Origin: Sialis fuliginosa
Taxonomy: Eukaryota; Arthropoda; Insecta; Megaloptera; Sialidae
Assembly: GCA_961205875.1 (NCBI GenBank)
Contig: OY540821.1
Coordinates: 2,728,001-2,792,000 of the forward strand
Length of the DNA stretch: 64,000 nt
Direction: 5' to 3'
Shown here: positions 61,401 to 64,000 of the stretch, in pieces
Numbering within the stretch: position 1 is the stretch's first letter
Layout of the letters: each line of letters starts with the position of its first letter
Notes under the pieces: model-generated
What the model was told of the DNA's origin: nothing
Database searches by the model: none
The model's input: the letters and a program-made list of their open reading frames with translations, nothing else
Position numbers and translations under genes: made by a program

Positions 61401-62522
61401 ATTGAAAGTAAAAAAGTTCAATTTTCAAGGTATGGGGGGGGGGGGAGGTTAGGTGTTTCGATTTATAACTTGTCGATTTTAAGAGGTTTCACTGTAACAT
61501 TTAAAATGTAAATAACAAACAGAAAATTTTGATTTGTACATAAAAAATGCTTCAACAGCCCAATGAAAATTTTCCTTAGTCTGGTTTTTCATATACAGGG
61601 TGACTGTAAACATACCGACAAACTTTCAGAAATTGTAGAGGACATCAATAAAATTGCTTTTAATACATGATTTTATGTTTATATTTATTTTTATTTTTTA
61701 TCTCTTAAACGGTCCACTTTTAGAAAAATTAGCAAAGAATAAATAGTGTTTTGAATTAGTGAATTAATACAAAATACATTTTTTGGTTGAATACTTTTTT
61801 ATAAAATTAATAAATGTTATAAAAATTCTAAAAAAAATATTTCTTTACATTATCTGAATAATTCTAAGAACTTTTCAACTTTTGCAAAGTTTCTAAAAAT
61901 TTATCCTTCAGATGATAAACATAAATATAGAATGTGGGTGCCCTCTGGAGCAGAAATTATGAATTTTTGTAGGTTTCACCCATTACAACATTTGATCAGA
62001 ATAATTTGAACTATAATTTCCCCAAGTTATAAAAAATTTAAACCAAAAAGTAAAAATCCATTGCTTTTGTGCGGATACATTTCTTTTGCTCTACTGCTAA
62101 AACGGCTCGTTTGCGGACATGGGTTTATTAACAAAAACCGATTGTTTTAATGTCCGTGATAACTCCTGAAAGTTTATCGGTATGTTTATGGGACACTCTG
62201 TATATTATATAATGTATTTTAAATATTTTAATACAAACTAAAAATTTTGTCTTATTCTATTTTACAGAAGCAATAAAACCTAAATGTAAGTATTATATTT
62301 AACGTTATATACATAAAATAAATAAAAATAAAAGATCTTTCTACACTTAACTTTATAAAAAATATGTAAACTGCTTTTTTTAGAGGTAGGGTACAAAAAT
62401 ATGAAAATTCTTATTTGTTTCATATTTCTAAGTTAAGCCATTTTAGAAGACATAAAAACTGACTCTATATTATTATTATATTTTAGTGAAGGGAGTTTTG
62501 CAAAATGCTGGCCCTATTTTAC
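43399..62522 (+). CDS. Gene B: secreted two-module pacifastin protein with acidic microexon tail (3' end outside window)
   Basis: Exons 43399-43462, 49068-49175, 51781-51927, 52761-52835, 57990-58016, 58722-58820, 59291-59350, 59534-59566, 60030-60047, 61279-61314, 62268-62285, 62487-62522 and probably more downstream; at least 240 aa. Seen: signal peptide (1-21); two pacifastin modules (C27-C56 and C65-C94), both with Cys2-Asn-x-Cys3, a Gly and C-T-x3-C; then a short amphipathic segment, a Glu/Asp-rich region (about 141-196), and a repeated 18+36-nt exon pair. All introns are phase 1 and every internal exon is a multiple of 3. By family knowledge the presumed P1 residues are Leu53 and Arg91, suggesting chymotrypsin-like and trypsin-like targets. 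Same layout and 64-nt first exon as gene A, so a tandem paralog. No stop is seen; one alternative stop exists at 59830. Confidence 0.86.
45379..46947. mobile_element. LTR-like insertion (possible solo LTR)
   Basis: Starts TGTAAC, ends GTAACA, interrupts a foldback arm, much more GC-rich than its surroundings, with aataaa near 46715. No clear target duplication. It contains a Helitron-like start (45689) and a nested foldback (45972-46515). Confidence 0.45.
46272..46317 (-). repeat. tRNA-like fragment (SINE head or tRNA relic)
   Basis: On the minus strand tggcttagcggtaatg resembles an A box and gcgttcgattccca a B box, about 40 bases apart. Too short and unpaired for a working tRNA gene. Confidence 0.4.
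47620..48985 (-). mobile_element. MITE family A copy 8, with nested repeat
   Basis: Reverse orientation, joined head-to-head with copy 7. Interrupted by 47982-48868. Confidence 0.6.
47982..48868 (+). mobile_element. Retroposon-like repeat ending in gacagacagaca
   Basis: Begins actagctgggcccacgcggc, ends in a (gaca)n run and ctttatatatatta. Same family as 50781-51515. No ORF; class unresolved (SINE- or RTE-tail-like). Confidence 0.6.
49068..49175 (+). CDS. Gene B exon 2: pacifastin module 1
   Basis: 108 nt between gtttcag and gtacgt, phase 1-1. Canonical core CNTCHCNADGT, cysteines 27, 37, 40, 42, 51, 56, ending CTLIAC. A repeat homologous to 1333-1920 starts about 20 bases after the donor. 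Confidence 0.92.
49195..50360 (-). mobile_element. Full-length copy of the 1333-1923 element
   Basis: Opposite orientation to 1333-1923; about 1.17 kb with the ends ggggtaaaagtgaaac and tttcatatttaccacgctcg. Opposed shadow frames at 50070-50347. Confidence 0.7.
50781..51515 (+). mobile_element. Second copy of the gacagaca-tailed repeat
   Basis: Shares tactagctgg, cgcgcggcttcgctcgcgt, ttatgttacctaacgtaa and the gacagacagaca tail with 47982-48868; internally shorter. Confidence 0.6.
51781..51927 (+). CDS. Gene B exon 3: pacifastin module 2
   Basis: 147 nt between atattttag and gtaagt, phase 1-1. Core CNSCTCSNDGT, cysteines 65, 75, 78, 80, 89, 94, ending CTRMVC. A 12-residue tail, PDDKYIDSYGKN, follows. 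An in-frame upstream extension of this exon is open, but the splice acceptor and the conserved phase favour this start. Both modules are preceded by G-Y and share PGYC, so one module-exon duplicated. Confidence 0.92.
52138..52665. mobile_element. Partial copy of the 3283-5078 foldback
   Basis: tatacagggtagtccggttt and following text match the left arm. The right arm is absent; gene B exon 4 lies about 95 bases downstream. Confidence 0.6.
52761..52835 (+). CDS. Gene B exon 4 (75 nt)
   Basis: Flanked by taattttag and gtaagt; phase 1-1. AKNVQTLLKIAEDFMEFLH and what follows (residues 107-131) looks like one amphipathic helix without cysteines. It sits between two repeats. Confidence 0.7.
52927..53085. 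mobile_element. Small palindromic MITE
   Basis: Arms of about 50 bp, tagctaacttttcgggctgt and inverse, around a loop containing gaagaagactccgacatgag and gtcgaaacgtc. Confidence 0.75.
53811..54768 (+). repeat. Retroposon-like tail with two 480-bp units
   Basis: catatgtgacagggggtaaa and following text recur near 53870 and 54360; both units share aaatttcatcaaaatcggta and an acagacag-type end, typical of insect non-LTR 3' regions. Confidence 0.6.
54769..55911. other. Interior of the hAT-like element, nothing supported
   Basis: Near 55411 agtgacgtagctagccc resembles another hAT-type left end. No ORF with coding character. Confidence 0.4.
55912..56204. mobile_element. Mariner-like MITE
   Basis: acaggtattcctcgacttac at the left, gtcgaggattacctgta inverted at the right, flanked by TA-type sequence. 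The 86-codon frame here is a shadow. Confidence 0.6.
56205..57690. other. Interior of the hAT-like element, nothing supported
   Basis: AT-rich. 57240-57550 has a repeat tail (gtgagtcagggcacttcatt) common to insect repeats. Frames at 56786 and 57247 are low-complexity shadows. Confidence 0.4.
57990..58016 (+). CDS. Gene B exon 5 (27-nt microexon)
   Basis: Flanked by tttttatag and gtaaat; reads FEEHSNELA, phase 1-1. The preceding 5.2-kb intron is mostly one hAT-like element. Confidence 0.65.
58095..58590 (-). mobile_element. Inverted, shorter copy of the 16985-18054 element
   Basis: acactcgtgtatgtcttgcc at the right end and gggaggggcgtcata internally match. Lies in gene B intron 5. Confidence 0.65.
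58722..58820 (+). CDS. Gene B exon 6 (acidic)
   Basis: 99 nt between attcttag and gtaaaa, phase 1-1. Residues 141-173 are dominated by Glu in a repeating E-E-x-L-E pattern. Low complexity, probably a helical or disordered acidic segment. Confidence 0.78.
59291..59350 (+). CDS. Gene B exon 7 (acidic)
   Basis: 60 nt between tttttttag and gtaaat, phase 1-1. Residues 174-193 read AEVEEEEPENESEDEVDSDP; with exon 6 they form a strongly acidic block of more than 50 residues. Confidence 0.8.
59534..59566 (+). CDS. Gene B exon 8 (33-nt microexon)
   Basis: Flanked by tatttgcag and gtaagt; reads ELQSARQLSNL, phase 1-1. Confidence 0.75.
60030..60047 (+). CDS. Gene B exon 9 (18-nt microexon, copy 1 of repeat pair)
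   Basis: Flanked by attttacag and gtaagt; reads QSIQPK, phase 1-1. Too short to call alone, but the near-copy at 62268 with identical splice context makes it credible. Confidence 0.65.
60260..61003. mobile_element. Foldback with nested family E repeat
   Basis: cccgaggtctcgcgcaaa near 60375 and its inverse near 60878; arms about 190 bp. The family E block (60440-60590) and a further AT-rich stretch lie between. Confidence 0.7.
61040..61209. repeat. Repeat family B copy
   Basis: Contains ttctgggtgtaagccgca, gttatcggccaacgtttcgt and an inverted cacccagaagcc-type end. Confidence 0.6.
61279..61314 (+). CDS. Gene B exon 10 (36-nt microexon, copy 1)
   Basis: Flanked by tatattttag and gtaagt; reads LKGVLQNAGPIL, phase 1-1. 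Identical in sequence to exon 12, 1208 bases downstream, and the flanking intron sequence is also nearly identical. Confidence 0.8.
61593..62207. mobile_element. MITE with accgacaaactttcag ends, copy 1
   Basis: cataccgacaaactttcag at the left and ctgaaagtttatcggtatg at the right. A second copy starts near 63244 and runs out of the window (opens gtgaacataccgacaaac). Confidence 0.7.
62268..62285 (+). CDS. Gene B exon 11 (18-nt microexon, copy 2)
   Basis: Flanked by attttacag and gtaagt; reads QAIKPK, differing from exon 9 at two residues. Phase 1-1. Confidence 0.65.
62487..62522 (+). CDS. Gene B exon 12 (36-nt microexon, copy 2; last seen in window)
   Basis: Identical to exon 10 in nucleotide sequence, with the same tattttag acceptor and gtaagt donor. 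The protein continues past the window. Confidence 0.8.
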
Positions 62523-62887
62523 GTAAGTAAATTTTTTGCTCTTATTCTTTTTTTTATATAATTTCTTAAATCTTAACCAGACTAATATTGTGTCATAAAA
62601 ATATTCAAAATTGAAAGAGTTCAATTTTCAATAATAGTTCATCAGGGAAGGGGTGGGGGAGGAAGTTTTTGATTTTATTAAACTTCACAAATGACCCCTT
62701 TTTTAAACGCCTATTTTTTATGGAACCTTTTCAGATTTTTTTTAAATATACTTTTTTTCGATTTAGAACCAAGTTGTCAATTTGAAGAGGTTTCACTGTA
62801 TCATTTTTAAATGTAAACAACAAACAGAAAATTGTCTTTGATTTATACATAAAAAATGCTTTAACAACCCAATAAAAAATTTCCTTA

Positions 62888-63225
62888 TGTCCGGTATTAT
62901 AAAGGACCTAACAAAATTTGCTAGCTAGCAATTACATTCAAATGGGGTATTAATTCTGTACTAGTATCTATGGATTAGTTATGGAATTTAGAGCAGTGAC
63001 ACTTCAACTAATTGTAACACAGTTGGCATCTTTGACCGTACAAAATAATTTTCATAACATCACCACTGTTTTAATACCGTTTGTATTTACCAACAACGCG
63101 TGCGCGAAACTTGTCAAAGTCATCAACAAACTCCAAAAGAACTGTCATATAAGTTTGATATCTTACAATTAGTTGAAAGTGCTTGCTAGCTAACAAATTT
63201 GTTAGGTCCTTTATGATACCGGACA
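62888..63225. mobile_element. 338-bp MITE with TTA target duplication
   Basis: Ends tgtccggtattataaaggac and inverse; TTA at 62885-62887 and 63226-63228. The duplicate intron near 61575 (ccttagtctgg) is the empty site. A 63-codon frame inside is a shadow. Confidence 0.75.
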
Positions 63226-63243
63226 TTAGTCTGGTTCTGTATA

Positions 63244-64000
63244 TACAGGGTGTCCTGTGAACATACCGACAAACTTTCAGAAATTGTAGAGGATATCAAA
63301 ACAATTGCTTTTTGTTGTAAACCCATGTCCGCAAATGAACCGTTTTAGCAATATAGCAAAAGGAAATACCTCACACAAAAATAATGAATTTTGCGTTTTG
63401 GTTGAAATTTTTTGTGTAAATCATAATTCAAAGTATGCTGATAAAAAGTTATAAAGGGCACAACCTACGAAAATCTATAAGATTTTATGTTTAATACATG
63501 ATTTTATGTTTATATTTATTTCTATCTCCTGAAGGGTCAACTTTTAGAAAAATTCGCAAAGAATAAATAGTGCTTTGAATTTGTGAATGAATACGAAGAA
63601 TTTTTTTAAAACTTTTGGTAACATTTTTTTGGTTGAGCACTTTTTTAAAATTAATAAATGTTATAAAAATTCAAAAAAATATTTTTCTATATTATCTGAC
63701 TAGTTCTAAAAACTTTTCAGCTTTTTCAAAGTTTCTAAAAATGTATCCTTCAGATGATAAACATAAACATAAAATGTGGGTGGCCTCTGGATCATAAATT
63801 ATGGATTTTTGTAGGTTTCACCCGTTACAACATTTGATCAGCATACTTTGAACTATAATTTCCCCAAGTTATAAAAAATGTAAACTAAAAAGTAAAACCC
63901 ATTACTTTTGTACGGATTCCTTGCTAAAACGGCTCGTTTGCGGACATGGTTTTATTAACAAAAACCGATTGTTTTAATGTCCGTGATAATTCCTGAAAGT
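63244..64000. mobile_element. MITE with accgacaaactttcag ends, copy 2 (runs off window)
   Basis: Matches 61600-62170 in order, including cagatgataaacataaa and aaaacggctcgtttgcgg; right end not reached except for a final gaaagt. Confidence 0.65.

Overview
This window is AT-rich, intron-rich arthropod nuclear DNA, most likely insect. Two things support that. The only recognisable protein family is pacifastin (six-cysteine serine-protease inhibitor modules, essentially an arthropod family), and the rest is packed with insect-type non-autonomous DNA transposons (hAT-like, PIF/Harbinger-like and foldback MITEs), a Helitron-like tail and probable non-LTR tails. There are no rRNA or tRNA genes, operons or CRISPR arrays. 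Almost every ORF longer than 60 codons is a chance frame inside a repeat. The coding content sits in exons of 18 to 147 bp that ordinary ORF calling misses.

I assembled two plus-strand genes by eye from splice sites, reading frame and domain content. Gene A (10605-37109, 16 exons, about 290 aa) has a signal peptide, a pacifastin-like module (exon 3), a Pro/Val-rich and basic spacer cut into seven-odd tiny exons, a second pacifastin-like module (exon 10), and a low-complexity tail spread over six microexons. Gene B (43399 to beyond 62522, 3' end outside the window) has a signal peptide, two canonical pacifastin modules (exons 2 and 3), then microexons encoding an amphipathic stretch, a strongly acidic Glu/Asp region and a duplicated QxIxPK / LKGVLQNAGPIL exon pair. 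In both genes the first exon is exactly 64 nt, every intron is phase 1, and every internal exon is a multiple of three. This symmetric microexon architecture on a secreted protein resembles the published aphid bicycle effector genes, but the cysteine modules here are pacifastin-like. The two genes look like tandem paralogs in a cluster of secreted inhibitor or effector proteins.

Layout: 1-10.6 kb, repeats (foldbacks, hAT-like MITE with 8-bp TSD at 3366-3547, MITE family A twice, a possible decayed ORF at 6028). 10.6-37.1 kb, gene A with large repeat-filled introns, including two long near-perfect palindromes (15194-16378 and 34748-35703), a Helitron-like element, a PIF/Harbinger-like MITE and two hAT-like MITEs. 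37.1-43.4 kb, intergenic, dominated by a 3.8-kb foldback carrying inverted arrays of a 150-bp satellite. 43.4-64 kb, gene B, with a triple-nested transposon in intron 1 (43.6-47.7 kb), two related repeats near 48.4 and 51.1 kb, and a 4.6-kb hAT-like element with perfect 8-bp TSD in intron 4.

All exon and repeat boundaries were read by eye. Exons below about 15 nt, untranslated exons and alternative splicing could have been missed.
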